DNA of 64,000 nucleotides from Pseudomonas sp. ICMP22404 (GCF_006227205.1 NZ_VCNG01000002.1:372001-436000), one strand, 5' to 3'. Counted from the stretch's first letter, positions 40,569 to 50,513 are shown. Program-made: numbers and translations. The notes: generated from the letters alone by a model not told the origin.

Positions 40569-41891
40569 ATGTCACCCTCGATAAAACGCATTCCCAGCGA
40601 TGAAAAGCTTCCTTCCCATGCCGATGTGGTGATCATTGGCGGCGGGATCATCGGCGCGACTGCCGCCTATTTCCTGGCGAAACGGGGACTCTCGGTGGCG
40701 CTGGTCGAGAAGGGCTATGTCGGCGGCGAACAGTCGAGCCGCAACTGGGGCTGGTGCCGCCAGCAGAATCGCGACGCCCGCGAGCTGCCTCTCTCTGGTA
40801 TCGCCTTGCGGCTGTGGGATGAACTCACGGCGCAGATTGGCACCGATCTCGGATTTCGCCGCTGCGGCCTCAAGTACGCGACCGACGACGCCAAGCAGCT
40901 CGCCGAATGGGAAGCGTGGCTGGATATCGCGCGCCAGTTCGACATCAAGACGCGGATACTGAGCCCCGGGGAGGCGACGTCCGCGATTCCGGCTGTCGGT
41001 CGGCAATGGCTGGGAGGCGTGCATTCCGTCGATGACGGCAAGGCAGAACCGGCTATCGCAGCGCCGGGGATCGCCGAGGGCGCGCGTGCCCTTGGCGCCA
41101 GCATCCACCAGGACTGCGCCGCCTACGGTCTGGATATCACCAATGGCGCAGTGACCGGGGTGATCACCGAAAAAGGCCTGATCCGCACCCAGGCGGTCCT
41201 CTGTGCCGCCGGCGCCTGGGCCTCGGCGTTCTGCCGACGACACGGGTTGAATTTCCCCCAGGCGAGCGTGCGCCAGACTGCGCTGCGTACGCGTCCGGCG
41301 CCGAACCTCGGGGATGCGATCTACACGCCGGATTTCGCGCTCACTCGCCGTCTGGATGGCAGTTATACGATCGCCATCAGTGGCAAGGCCCGGCTTGATA
41401 TCACGCCGCAGGGCCTGCGCCATGGGAAGGCTTTTCTGCCCATGTTCATCAAGCGGCTGGCCGCCATGGAGTTCGGCATTGGCAAGGCCTTTATCCATGG
41501 CCCCGAAGGGCTGGCGGGCTGGAGCGCGGACAAACCCCTGGCATTCGAGCGCAACCGTGTACTCGATCCCGAGGCCAGGCCCGAGGCTATTGCCGAGATC
41601 CTGAAGCGGGTCAGGACGCGCTTCCCGGCCCTGGCGAACATTGAAGTGGCTGAAACCTGGGGAGGCTACGTGGACTTCACGCCCGATGCCGTGCCGGTGA
41701 TCTCTGCCGTGGAGGGGCTGTCAGGTTTCGTCCTTGCGGCGGGCTGTTCCGGGCATGGGTTCGGCCTGGGGCCGGGGATCGGCTATCTGGCCGCTGAGCT
41801 GGTCGCCAACGATACCCCCTGTGTCGATCCCAAACCCTACCGTCTCTCGCGCTTGACCGATGGTTCGAAAATGAACGTGGGCGCGATCTGA
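40569..41891 (+). CDS. DAO-family FAD-dependent oxidoreductase
   Basis: 440-residue flavoenzyme of the D-amino-acid oxidase/dehydrogenase family, including glycine oxidase and DadA-like enzymes. FAD-binding VVIIGGGIIGATAAYFLAKRG (about residues 20-40) followed by VALVEKGYVGGEQSSRNWGWCR; C-terminal VSAVEG-like segment SGFVLAAGCSGHGFGLGPGIG (about residues 385-405) closes the flavin site. The protein is likely to oxidise an amine, with electrons to the membrane or oxygen. It is neighboured by a racemase-like protein, which suits amino-acid catabolism. Substrate unknown. Confidence 0.9.
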   Translation: MSPSIKRIPSDEKLPSHADVVIIGGGIIGATAAYFLAKRGLSVALVEKGYVGGEQSSRNWGWCRQQNRDARELPLSGIALRLWDELTAQIGTDLGFRRCGLKYATDDAKQLAEWEAWLDIARQFDIKTRILSPGEATSAIPAVGRQWLGGVHSVDDGKAEPAIAAPGIAEGARALGASIHQDCAAYGLDITNGAVTGVITEKGLIRTQAVLCAAGAWASAFCRRHGLNFPQASVRQTALRTRPAPNLGDAIYTPDFALTRRLDGSYTIAISGKARLDITPQGLRHGKAFLPMFIKRLAAMEFGIGKAFIHGPEGLAGWSADKPLAFERNRVLDPEARPEAIAEILKRVRTRFPALANIEVAETWGGYVDFTPDAVPVISAVEGLSGFVLAAGCSGHGFGLGPGIGYLAAELVANDTPCVDPKPYRLSRLTDGSKMNVGAI

Positions 41892-41900
41892 CCCCTGACG

Positions 41901-41924
41901 GCCACTCGATTCGAGTGGCTTTTT
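41901..41924. terminator. Terminator after the DAO-family gene
   Basis: 8-bp stem GCCACTCG/CGAGTGGC with a 3-nt loop and a TTTTT tail. It ends at the stop codon of the convergent LysR gene and can serve both directions. Confidence 0.88.
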
Positions 41925-42814
41925 CAGGGCTGAGGGAGTTCGGAACTGCCCTTTACTCGATCGCTTATAAGCTGGGCCAGGATCTGCACCGGTTCGGTCA
42001 AGGCCTGTCGAGGTCGATGCACCAATCCGATTTCACGATGGAACGTATGGGGTCCGAGATCGAGTGCGCGTATGCCCGCTGGCCATTGCCGATGGGACAC
42101 GGTCTGTGGCACGAGGGCTACGCCTACGCCATTTTCCACCAGCCTGATGATGGCCTCCAGTTCATCCAGCTCACAGACTTCACGCAGGGTGAAATGCATC
42201 TGCCGCAGGAAACGATCGACCTGCCTGCCGCCAAAGGACGAACGGTCGTACCGAACGAAGGGGTGGTTGGAGAGCAGCTCCGACCAGTCTCCTCCCGGGA
42301 CATCACGGGGCACGATCAGGCGATAGGGCTCCAGCGCCAAGGTGGTCCAGCGCAGATCACTCTGGAGAGAGAAGGGTGGGCGAATGATCACCGCCATGTC
42401 GATTTCGCCGGCATCCACAAGGTTGACCAGCTCCATCGACAAGCCCGGAATGACTCGCGTCCGGCATTGCGGGCATTGTTGGTGGAACCGGGCCAGCGCG
42501 TCGGGCAAGTAAGAGCGCTGGACGGATGCGATGGCGCCGATATTCACCAGGGTACTGGCCGGCAGTCCCACGGTGGCGGAGCCCAGGTTGTCGTAAAGGC
42601 GAAGCAGCTCTTGCGCCTGCAGGAGTATCTGATGGCCCATCCGGTTGAGGTGGGCCGAACGGCCTTTCCTGTCGAAAATCTCGAAGCCGAGCTCTGCCTC
42701 CAGGCGCTGGATCTGGGCACTGACCGCTGCCTGGGTGAGGCCGATCCTGTTTCCCGCAGCGGCGAACGTACCTTCCCGGGCCACGGCGACAAGTGTCTTG
42801 AGTTCTTTAATCAT
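41924..42814 (-). CDS. LysR-family transcriptional regulator
   Basis: 296-residue LysR-type regulator: HTH TLVAVAREGTFAAAGNRIGLTQAAVSAQIQRLEAELGFEIFDRKGR (about residues 8-53) and effector domain (VGLPASTLVNIGAIASVQRSYLPDALARFHQQCP...). It is convergent with the DAO-family gene and divergent from the VOC gene (105 bp). A CACAA-N7-TTGTG repeat at 42816-42832 overlaps its own promoter start, and the word ATTGTGCT is shared with the duplicated elements at 39572 and 40403, so it may control all four genes. Confidence 0.88.
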   Translation of the reverse strand: MIKELKTLVAVAREGTFAAAGNRIGLTQAAVSAQIQRLEAELGFEIFDRKGRSAHLNRMGHQILLQAQELLRLYDNLGSATVGLPASTLVNIGAIASVQRSYLPDALARFHQQCPQCRTRVIPGLSMELVNLVDAGEIDMAVIIRPPFSLQSDLRWTTLALEPYRLIVPRDVPGGDWSELLSNHPFVRYDRSSFGGRQVDRFLRQMHFTLREVCELDELEAIIRLVENGVGVALVPQTVSHRQWPAGIRALDLGPHTFHREIGLVHRPRQALTEPVQILAQLISDRVKGSSELPQP

Positions 42815-42815
42815 T

Positions 42816-42832
42816 CACAAATATTAATTGTG
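42816..42832. promoter_or_regulatory. Inverted repeat at the LysR start
   Basis: CACAA-ATATTAA-TTGTG, with only one base between it and the LysR start codon. It could be an autoregulatory site, or the ribosome-proximal part of the leader. ATTGTGCT follows, a word also in the 39572 and 40403 elements. Confidence 0.35.
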
Positions 42833-42919
42833 CTTCTGAAAAAATTATATTGATTTTTCTTGATGATTTTCCGGCTTACGCTCCACGTTCATCCACAAAT
42901 ATCAAATAATGGAGTGCTG

Positions 42920-43345
42920 ATGAGCCTTTCGCCTTTCCACCTCGCGATTCCTGTTTACGACCTGGCAGCCGCACGATCCTTCTATGGCGAAATCTTTGGC
43001 CTGGAAGAGGGGCGTTCCAGCCCCCAGTGGGTCGACTTCAACTTCTATGGCCACCAACTGGTCATTCACGAGCATCCCAAGACGGCTTCGCAGGAAGACG
43101 TTCACAGCAATCCGGTCGACGGACACGATGTTCCCGTTCCGCATTTCGGCGTTGTCCTGGGTTGGGAAGAGTGGGAGGCGCTGGCGGAGCGCTTGAAGTC
43201 CTTTGGCATTGAGTTCGTGATCGAACCGTACATCCGTTTCAAAGGGCAGGTGGGTGAGCAGGCCACCATGTTCCTGTTCGATCCATGCGGCAACGCCCTA
43301 GAGTTCAAGGCATTCAAGGATATGAGCCAGCTTTTCGCCAAATAA
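42920..43345 (+). CDS. VOC-family (glyoxalase/dioxygenase-like) protein
   Basis: 141-residue protein of the vicinal oxygen chelate fold. [31 protein letters not shown] is the typical N-terminal beta-alpha-beta with metal-ligand His (about residue 7); [36 protein letters not shown] and [15 protein letters not shown] (Glu ligand near residue 130) follow. The start at 42920 has GGAG at good distance. It is divergent from the LysR gene and could be its target. The substrate is unknown. Confidence 0.85.
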   Translation: MSLSPFHLAIPVYDLAAARSFYGEIFGLEEGRSSPQWVDFNFYGHQLVIHEHPKTASQEDVHSNPVDGHDVPVPHFGVVLGWEEWEALAERLKSFGIEFVIEPYIRFKGQVGEQATMFLFDPCGNALEFKAFKDMSQLFAK

Positions 43346-43605
43346 CAAGCGCAGTGGCCCAACAGCGTTGTGCCACTTGAATGTTTATGCAACGCAAAGC
43401 CCCAGCATTGCCTGGTGTTTGAGGGGTTGAGTCCGCAAAAAAAGCCGTCGCCAATTTTTTGGCATCCGTTCGTCTTTTACCCAATTGGATCCAATAAAAA
43501 CGCTTGTTATCATCAAAATATTGACGATATCATTTGGCCATGCGAATGCAGTCGTTTGCCGTTATACGAGCCCGAATGCTTCTTATCCCTCGCAGTGAAG
43601 GGCTT
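43346..43605 (+). promoter_or_regulatory. Upstream region of the wss cellulose operon
   Basis: 260 bp of A+T-rich DNA before wssA. It holds a 5-bp hairpin GCCAA-TTTT-TTGGC (43450-43463), a perfect 12-bp palindrome ATTGGATCCAAT (43484-43495), and GTGAAGGG just upstream of the ATG as the ribosome site. In P. fluorescens wss transcription responds to regulators including FleQ and AmrZ; I cannot assign their sites with confidence. Confidence 0.4.
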
Positions 43606-44823
43606 ATGAATCGGACAAATGATATTGATAACCTGATGAGCAGGTTCGGAGAGAGTGCGGCCAGCTATATCGAGATGGATAATTCCTTTAATTACAAGGA
43701 ATTGCCAGAATCTCCGGTACTTGCTGCGCCTGGCGCTTTCGTGGGAACGGAAAAATCGGCTGCGGCTGTTGCTCCCGAGTCGGTCGAAACTGTGCACCCG
43801 CTGTCTGAGACGGTGGTGAAGACAGTTCATCCGCTGGAGCGACGAGTCGAGCCGGTGCTGGATGATTTGCCTGAGACTGCGTCGACCGGCGATGCAGTAC
43901 CCGAACCTGTATCAACTCCTGCGACTGCTTGTTCTCTACGTTCGCTGCTGACTGAAGTCGCCCTTGAGCGCCAGGCAGAAGCGCGTGCGCAGAACGAGGA
44001 GGCGTTACGCCGGTCGATGCCGAACGGCCCGGCGGCGGCCACCCCGGCTCGGGTCATTGCCCTGGTATCGCCAAAAGGTGGCGTGGGCAAAAGCACGCTC
44101 TGCGCGGCGCTGGCTGGCGCGCTAGGTGCCAAGGGACGCAGGCTGGCCATCGATCTGGATCCGCAGAACGCTTTGCAACACCACCTGGGTGTCAGTCCGG
44201 ATGTCGCCGGCATGGCCCGCGCAAGCCTGACCGGCGAGTGCTGGAGCGGGCTGCTGCTCGATGGCATTGGCGGAACGCGCGTTCTGCCCTTTGGTTCGGT
44301 CTCCGAGCAAGAGCGTCGAGCGCTTGAGCGTTTCCTTGAGGACGACGCCCATTGGCTGGCGCGGCAGTTGTCGCGCATGGATCTGGTGGCCGACGATGTC
44401 GTCATTCTCGATACCCCCCCTGGCCGCACCCTGTATCTGGAGCAGGTGCTCGATGTCGCCGATCAGGTGATCGTCGTCATCACGCCGGACGCGGCCTCGT
44501 TCATGACGTTGGACTCGATCGATCGATTGCTCGAAGGGCGTGCCAATCAGGCTTCGCAGCGTGACTGTCACTACATCGTCAACCAGTACGATGCCTCGCG
44601 CACGTTCTGCCAGGACATGCTGGAAGTGCTCAAGCGCCGTTTCGGCAAACAGCTGATCGGTGTCCTGCCGCTCGATCACGCCATCAGCGAAGGCCTCGCT
44701 TTTGGCGTCAACCCATTACTGGAAGACGATGACTCATCTGCGCGGCAGGAAATCCTGGCCATTGCCGATGCGCTGAAGTCGCCTGTCCGGACCTCTGCAT
44801 TGGCAGGTAGTCGCGCATCATGA
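43606..44823 (+). CDS. wssA: WssA: MinD/ParA-like ATPase with a BcsR-like N-terminal extension
   Basis: 405-residue cellulose-operon protein, comparable to BcsQ (YhjQ), a MinD-family ATPase needed to place the synthase. The C-terminal ATPase domain begins at VIALVSPKGGVGKSTLC (about residues 150-166, deviant Walker A) and includes VVILDTPPGR. The N-terminal 150 residues are unusual: DIDNLMSRFGESAASYIEMD is reminiscent of BcsR, followed by a long Pro/Val/Glu-rich linker. ATG 43606 follows GTGAAGGG. It overlaps wssB by 4 bases. Confidence 0.9.
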   Translation: MNRTNDIDNLMSRFGESAASYIEMDNSFNYKELPESPVLAAPGAFVGTEKSAAAVAPESVETVHPLSETVVKTVHPLERRVEPVLDDLPETASTGDAVPEPVSTPATACSLRSLLTEVALERQAEARAQNEEALRRSMPNGPAAATPARVIALVSPKGGVGKSTLCAALAGALGAKGRRLAIDLDPQNALQHHLGVSPDVAGMARASLTGECWSGLLLDGIGGTRVLPFGSVSEQERRALERFLEDDAHWLARQLSRMDLVADDVVILDTPPGRTLYLEQVLDVADQVIVVITPDAASFMTLDSIDRLLEGRANQASQRDCHYIVNQYDASRTFCQDMLEVLKRRFGKQLIGVLPLDHAISEGLAFGVNPLLEDDDSSARQEILAIADALKSPVRTSALAGSRAS

Positions 44824-47045
44824 GTCAACCCAACGAGCAACATGAAGCGCCCGGCCGCCTGCAACGCTGGGCCCAGACTCTAGCGGACGGGTTTGACCGT
44901 CTTTCGCAAGGTGTTCGCCGCACCCTGCAGATCGGTATTCTGCTGGTCTCGCTTCTATTGGCGCTGTTCATTATCACAGTGCCTTTCGATCTCCAGTCAC
45001 AATGCTATTTCGCCGCAGGCTGTTTTGTCGTCGCGCTGATACTGCGCAAACAATCCGGCCGATTCCCGGTGGTGCTGCTGATCGGTCTGTCGCTGACAGC
45101 TTCGCTGCGCTACATGTACTGGCGGATCACCTCGACCCTGGGCTTCGACGATTGGCTCGACATACTGTTCGGCTATGGCTTGCTGGCGGCGGAACTCTAC
45201 GCGCTGATCGTACTGATCTTCGGTTACCTGCAAACCGCCTGGCCCCTGCGGCGCCAACCGGTGCTGATGAGTACGCCGCCTTCCGAATGGCCGGTGGTGG
45301 ACGTGTTCATTCCGACGTATAACGAAGCGTTGGATATTGTGAAGGTGACAATCTTCGCCGCCCAGGCGATCGACTGGCCGAAGGACAAGCTGCGCGTGCA
45401 CGTGCTGGACGATGGACGTCGTGAAGACTTCCGGATCTTCTGCGACAGCATTGGCGTGAACTATCTGGCCCGTGACAACAATCGCCATGCCAAGGCCGGT
45501 AACCTCAATGAAGCGCTGAAAGTCACGGAGGGAGAGTTCGTCGCGATCTTCGACGCCGACCACGTACCGACCCGTTCTTTCCTGCAGATCTGCCTGGGCT
45601 GGTTCGCCAAGGATCCAAAACTGGCGATGTTGCAGACGCCGCACTTCTTCTTTTCGCCGGATCCGTTCGAGAAAAACCTCAACACGTTCCGCTCCGTCCC
45701 GAACGAAGGCGAGCTGTTCTATGGCCTGGTCCAGGACGGCAACGACTTGTGGAACGCCACGTTCTTCTGCGGTTCCTGCGCCGTGATGCGCCGTACCGCG
45801 CTGCTGGAAGTGGGCGGCGTCGCGGTGGAAACCGTGACCGAGGATGCGCACACCGCCCTGAAGATGAACCGCGCCGGCTACAACACCGCTTACCTGGCCA
45901 TTCCGCAGGCGGCAGGCCTGGCTACCGAAAGCCTTTCGCGTCACATCAGCCAGCGCATTCGCTGGGCACGCGGCATGGCGCAGATCTTCCGAACCGACAA
46001 CCCGTTGATGGGTCGCGGCCTGAAACTGGGGCAGCGGCTGTGTTACCTCAACGCCATGTTGCACTTCTTCTATGGTCTGCCGCGTCTCGCATTTCTGACG
46101 GCACCCTTGGCCTATCTGTTTTTCGGGGCGCAGATTTTCCACGCCTCGGCATTGATGATCACCGCTTACGTGCTGCCGCACATCTTGCACGCCAGCTTGA
46201 CCAACTCACGGATCCAGGGCCGTTTCCGGCACTCGTTCTGGAACGAGGTCTACGAGACGGTACTGGCCTGGTACATCATGGGGCCGGTGCTCATGGCGCT
46301 GGTGAACCCCAAGTTCGGCGGTTTCAACGTGACCGACAAGGGCGGGATCATCGACCGCAAGTTTTTCGAGTGGAAGCTGGCGCGTCCCTACATCGTTTTG
46401 TTGACCCTCAATGTCGCGGGTATTGCCTTCGGCCTCTGGCAATTGTTCCAGGGCGAGGAGGGCGCGATGACCACGATCCTTATCAACATGGCCTGGACGC
46501 TCTACAACGTTGTCATTACCAGCGCATCGGTGGCCGTAGCCAGTGAAACGCGCCAGGTGCGCAGCGAGCCGCGGGTTGCCGCTGAACTGCCGGTGCGCAT
46601 TGAGCTGGCGGATGGGCGCACGTTTGACGGCATCACCCAGGACTTCTCGCAGAAGGGGCTTGGTTTCCGTCTGCCGGACGGCGTTGAAATCGCCCAGGGC
46701 GAACGCATCCGCATGACGTTGTTTCGCAACCAGCAGGCCAGTGTGTTCCCCGGGACCGTGATGTTCAGTCGCGGCACTCTCCTGGGGGCTCAGTTCGACC
46801 CGCTGAGCCTGCGTCAGCAGAGCGAGCTGGTGCGCCTGACGTTCTCGCGCGCCGACACCTGGGCATCGACCTGGGGCGGTCGGCAGGTGGACACGCCGTT
46901 GGCTGCATTGCGCGACGTCGCTTTCATCGGCCTGGGGGGTATCTACGAATTGTTCAAGGCCACCCTCGCCGAGCTGCAAAGATTCCTTTCTGCCCGCCGG
47001 CCGCCGTCTTCCCAACCACTCGAAAACCTTATGGACAAGCAATGA
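44820..47045 (+). CDS. wssB: Cellulose synthase catalytic subunit (BcsA/WssB)
   Basis: 741-residue processive GT2 family glycosyltransferase that polymerises UDP-glucose into cellulose and threads it through the inner membrane. N-terminal helices are at about 35-135. Catalytic motifs: DVFIPTYNE (about residue 160), FDADH (about residue 243), TED (in VTEDAHTALK, about 340) and QRIRW (about 377). A C-terminal PilZ domain (about residues 570-680) has RSEPR and DFSQKGLG, the RxxxR and D/NxSxxG residues that bind cyclic di-GMP, so activation by c-di-GMP is expected. Overlaps both neighbours by 4 bases. Confidence 0.97.
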   Translation: MSQPNEQHEAPGRLQRWAQTLADGFDRLSQGVRRTLQIGILLVSLLLALFIITVPFDLQSQCYFAAGCFVVALILRKQSGRFPVVLLIGLSLTASLRYMYWRITSTLGFDDWLDILFGYGLLAAELYALIVLIFGYLQTAWPLRRQPVLMSTPPSEWPVVDVFIPTYNEALDIVKVTIFAAQAIDWPKDKLRVHVLDDGRREDFRIFCDSIGVNYLARDNNRHAKAGNLNEALKVTEGEFVAIFDADHVPTRSFLQICLGWFAKDPKLAMLQTPHFFFSPDPFEKNLNTFRSVPNEGELFYGLVQDGNDLWNATFFCGSCAVMRRTALLEVGGVAVETVTEDAHTALKMNRAGYNTAYLAIPQAAGLATESLSRHISQRIRWARGMAQIFRTDNPLMGRGLKLGQRLCYLNAMLHFFYGLPRLAFLTAPLAYLFFGAQIFHASALMITAYVLPHILHASLTNSRIQGRFRHSFWNEVYETVLAWYIMGPVLMALVNPKFGGFNVTDKGGIIDRKFFEWKLARPYIVLLTLNVAGIAFGLWQLFQGEEGAMTTILINMAWTLYNVVITSASVAVASETRQVRSEPRVAAELPVRIELADGRTFDGITQDFSQKGLGFRLPDGVEIAQGERIRMTLFRNQQASVFPGTVMFSRGTLLGAQFDPLSLRQQSELVRLTFSRADTWASTWGGRQVDTPLAALRDVAFIGLGGIYELFKATLAELQRFLSARRPPSSQPLENLMDKQ

Positions 47046-49264
47046 GCGCTAAGCATTTTTCAGGCATTTTGGCTTCAACGTTGCTGGCTTTGAGTGGTGG
47101 CGCGGCGTTCGCCGATACGGCGCCGGCGGACATGGGCAATGGCTACAACCTGACCCTCAAGCAGTTGGGGCGCGCCTATCCGATGAACCTGCACGGGGTC
47201 GAAGCGACCGATAGCGTCAACTTTGACGTGCGTGCCGATCAGGTGGTGACCGGCGCGCACCTGACGCTGCAATACAGTTATTCGCCGGCGCTGCTGCCCG
47301 ATCTGTCGCAGATCAACATCATGGTCAACGACGAAGTCGCGGCGAGTGTGCCGCTGCCCAAGGAAAACGCCGGCACGCTGCAGAAGCAGACGGTGGAGAT
47401 TCCCCCGCAGTTGATCACCGAGTTCAATCGCCTGAGCGTGCAGTTCATCGGCCACTACACCATGAGCTGTGAGGATCCTCAGCACTCGAGTCTGTGGGCC
47501 AAGGTCAGCAACGATTCTTCGCTGCAGATCCAGACCTCGCCGCTGGCCTTGCCGAACGATCTTTCACTGATACCCGTGCCGTTCTTCGATCGGCGCGATG
47601 CCCGCCCCCTGGATCTGCCGATCATCTTCAGCGCCGCGCCGGACAACGGCACCCTTGAGGCTGCGGGGGCGCTGTCGTCCTGGTTCGGGGCCCTGGCGAG
47701 CTATCGCGGGGCGACCTTCCGGGTCCAGCTCAATACGCTGCCCGCCCAGGGCAACGGTGTGATCGTGCTCAGCGGCGACGCGCCTGCGCAGATTGGCGGA
47801 TTGTCGATTCCCGCGCCAAAGGGCCCGACCCTGAGCATCCTGACCAACCCGAACGACGCCAACGGCAAGTTGCTGGTGGTGGCGGGGCGCAATACCGAAG
47901 AGCTCAAGCTGGCCGCCATCGCGCTGACGGTCGGTGGCCAGGCGCTGTCGGGCAGTACGGTGGTCATCAACAAGCTCGATACCCTCAAGCCCCGTAAGCC
48001 TTACGATGCACCGAACTGGCTACCTACCGATCGCCCGGTCAAGTTGGGTGAGCTGATCGCGAGCAAACAACTGAACGTTTCCGGGTACAACCCGGGCGAC
48101 ATCACTGTACCGCTGAACTTCCCGCCGGATCTGTTCAACTGGCACCAGGATGGCGCACCGCTGAACCTGAAGTATCGCTATACGCCGCAGCCGAAATCCG
48201 TCAATTCATCCTTCATCGTCAGCTTCAACGATGGTCTGATCAAGTCCGAGACCCTGCCTTCGGTGGAGCGTCTGGACAAGAGCCTATTGAGCGCGATCAA
48301 GGACGATACCCTGGTGCGTGACATGCGCGTGTTGCTGCCGCTCAATTCCGTTGCGCTGAAGTCGCGCCTGCAACTGCGCTACATGTACGACTACATCAAG
48401 GAGGGGGAATGCCGCGACATCATCATCGACAACATGCGCGGCAGCATCGACCCTGAGTCGACGCTGGACCTGACCGATTACGACCATTTCATGGCCATGC
48501 CCAACCTGGGCGTGTTCAAGGACGCCGGCTTCCCGTTCACCCGCATGGCTGACCTGTCGCAGACCGCGGTGGTGCTGCCGGACCACGCCGGCACGGGTGA
48601 CGTAAGCGCTTACCTGAACGTATTGGGCCGCTTCGGTGACTCCACCGGTTACCCCGCGACCGGCGTGACGGTCATCCAGGCCGCACAGGCTCCGTCCTTT
48701 GCCGACAAGGACCTGTTGGTGATGGCGTCCGGTGACAACCAACCCTTGCTGAGCCAATGGGCGGATCGTCTGCCAGCGGCCGGTACCGGTCAGCAGCAAC
48801 GTTTTGAAGTGTCTGACCTGACCCTGCGCATACAGGACTGGCTCAGCTCCGATCCTGAAGCGAACCTGCGCAAAAGCCGTCTGGCCATGGCGTTCTCCGG
48901 TGGCCAGCCAAACACCTATCTGACCGGCTTCGAATCGCCGCTCAAGAATGGCCGCAGTGTCGTGGTCATTGCCGGCGGGGATGCTGTCGGTCTGGCCCAG
49001 GCCACTGAAGCATTGGCCCGTACGGACCAGGGCGCAGGTTCCATTCAGGGCAGCCTGGTGGTCATCCGTGGCAAGTCCATCGAGCCGCTGGTGGCTGACG
49101 AACAGTATTTCGTCGGCAGTCTGTCACCGGTCAAGTACGTGCAGTGGCTGATGTCGCGCCATGTGGGCTGGACGCTACTGATGACCGCACTGGGTGTGCT
49201 GTTGCTGAGCGGCCTGGCCTACCTGGGGTTGCGTTCCAAGGCCAGGAAGCGACTGAGTGTCTGA
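47042..49264 (+). CDS. wssC: Cellulose synthase periplasmic subunit BcsB/WssC
   Basis: 740-residue partner of BcsA, anchored to the inner membrane by a C-terminal helix (WTLLMTALGVLLLSGLAYLGL, about residues 708-730). Signal peptide MSAKHFSGILASTLLALSGGAAFA. The rest is periplasmic, with alternating carbohydrate-binding and flavodoxin-like domains as in BcsB (LKQLGRAYPMNLHGVEATDSVNFDVRADQVV near the start, VQFIGHYTMSCEDPQHSSLWAKV about residue 137). It guides the glucan chain into the periplasm. Length is typical. Confidence 0.96.
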   Translation: MSAKHFSGILASTLLALSGGAAFADTAPADMGNGYNLTLKQLGRAYPMNLHGVEATDSVNFDVRADQVVTGAHLTLQYSYSPALLPDLSQINIMVNDEVAASVPLPKENAGTLQKQTVEIPPQLITEFNRLSVQFIGHYTMSCEDPQHSSLWAKVSNDSSLQIQTSPLALPNDLSLIPVPFFDRRDARPLDLPIIFSAAPDNGTLEAAGALSSWFGALASYRGATFRVQLNTLPAQGNGVIVLSGDAPAQIGGLSIPAPKGPTLSILTNPNDANGKLLVVAGRNTEELKLAAIALTVGGQALSGSTVVINKLDTLKPRKPYDAPNWLPTDRPVKLGELIASKQLNVSGYNPGDITVPLNFPPDLFNWHQDGAPLNLKYRYTPQPKSVNSSFIVSFNDGLIKSETLPSVERLDKSLLSAIKDDTLVRDMRVLLPLNSVALKSRLQLRYMYDYIKEGECRDIIIDNMRGSIDPESTLDLTDYDHFMAMPNLGVFKDAGFPFTRMADLSQTAVVLPDHAGTGDVSAYLNVLGRFGDSTGYPATGVTVIQAAQAPSFADKDLLVMASGDNQPLLSQWADRLPAAGTGQQQRFEVSDLTLRIQDWLSSDPEANLRKSRLAMAFSGGQPNTYLTGFESPLKNGRSVVVIAGGDAVGLAQATEALARTDQGAGSIQGSLVVIRGKSIEPLVADEQYFVGSLSPVKYVQWLMSRHVGWTLLMTALGVLLLSGLAYLGLRSKARKRLSV

Positions 49265-49286
49265 GCGTGACCATGAGACCGTATCG

Positions 49287-50513
49287 ATGAACGTGCGTCG
49301 CGCTCTATCCGGCGGTTGGCTGCGTGGCGCTGCCTGCGCAGTGCTGGCCTCCCTCGCGTCATTGACGTGCCTGCCGTCGTTCGCAACGGAGTCGGCGTGT
49401 GGGACTCGGGATTGGCCTTTGTGGGAGTCCTGGGCCACTCGCTATGTCCAGGACGATGGCCGGATGTTGTCTTCCAGCATGGAGGCCAACCACAGCACCT
49501 CGGAGGGGCAGTCCTACGGCATGCTCTTCGCGTTGATCGGTAACGATCCGGCGCGCTTCGAGCATCTGTGGGCCTGGACCCGTGCCAACATGCTCGGTTC
49601 GGATCCCTCGACCCGTCTGCCGGGCTGGCTGTGGGGGCAGGGCAAGGATGGGCAATGGCAGCTTCAGGATGCGAATTCGGCCTCCGATGCCGACCTGTGG
49701 ATCGTCTACTCGCTGCTCGAAGCCGCGCGGCTGTGGCAGCGTCCCGAGTACCGTGTCGATGCGTTGCAGTTGCTCAAGACCATTGAGTCGAAGCTGGTCG
49801 TCACGTTGCCGGGCCTCGGCAAAATGCTGCTGCCTGGCCCCGAAGGTTTCGTTCAGCCAGACCATCTGTGGCGCCTGAACCCGAGCTATCTGCCTCGGCC
49901 ATTGCTCCTGCGGCTGGCCAAGGAACAACCGAAGGGGCCGTGGAAAGAAATCGCGGACAACACCGTCAAGCTGATCCGCAGCGCCAGCCCCAAAGGCTAT
50001 GTCGCGGATTGGGTGGGCTATCGCGGGACTTCCGCGCAGTCCGGCCTGTTCGTGATCGATCCGATCAAGGGCGGCTTGGGCAGTTACGATGCGATCCGCG
50101 TTTACCTGTGGGCAGGGATGACACCCAAGACCGATCCCGCGAATCCAAAGCTTCTGGAAGCGCTGGATGGCATGACCCAAAGCACGGCGTCTGGCGGTGT
50201 CCCGCCAGAAAAAGCCCAGGTGGTTTCCGCTGCGCTCGATGGTGCAGGGCCGTTCGGCTATTCGGCGGCGCTGGTGCCGTATTTCATCGCCAAGGGGCAC
50301 CCATGGTTGGCCGAGCAACAGCAACGTCGCGCCCAGGACGGTATTGATGCGGCCTTCGCTAAAGGCAGCGACCAAGGTGCCGATCCTCTTTATTACAACG
50401 TCATGCTAAGCCTGTTCGGGTTGGGTTGGGCAGAGAAGCGTTACCAGTTCCGTGATGACGGAACGCTCACTTTGTCCTGGGAGACGTCATGCGCCCGCGC
50501 CGCTCTACGCTAG
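49287..50513 (+). CDS. wssD: Endo-beta-1,4-glucanase (GH8, BcsZ/WssD)
   Basis: 408-residue secreted glycoside hydrolase family 8 enzyme that trims cellulose in the periplasm. Signal peptide MNVRRALSGGWLRGAACAVLASLASLTCLPSFA. The general acid Glu is in NHSTSEGQSYGML (about residue 73) and the Asp of the catalytic pair in YDAIRVYLWAGM (about residue 268). The ATG at 49287 is preferred since the signal peptide starts there; a GTG at 49257, overlapping wssC, is an alternative. The last 25 bp overlap wssE. Confidence 0.92.
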   Translation: MNVRRALSGGWLRGAACAVLASLASLTCLPSFATESACGTRDWPLWESWATRYVQDDGRMLSSSMEANHSTSEGQSYGMLFALIGNDPARFEHLWAWTRANMLGSDPSTRLPGWLWGQGKDGQWQLQDANSASDADLWIVYSLLEAARLWQRPEYRVDALQLLKTIESKLVVTLPGLGKMLLPGPEGFVQPDHLWRLNPSYLPRPLLLRLAKEQPKGPWKEIADNTVKLIRSASPKGYVADWVGYRGTSAQSGLFVIDPIKGGLGSYDAIRVYLWAGMTPKTDPANPKLLEALDGMTQSTASGGVPPEKAQVVSAALDGAGPFGYSAALVPYFIAKGHPWLAEQQQRRAQDGIDAAFAKGSDQGADPLYYNVMLSLFGLGWAEKRYQFRDDGTLTLSWETSCARAALR

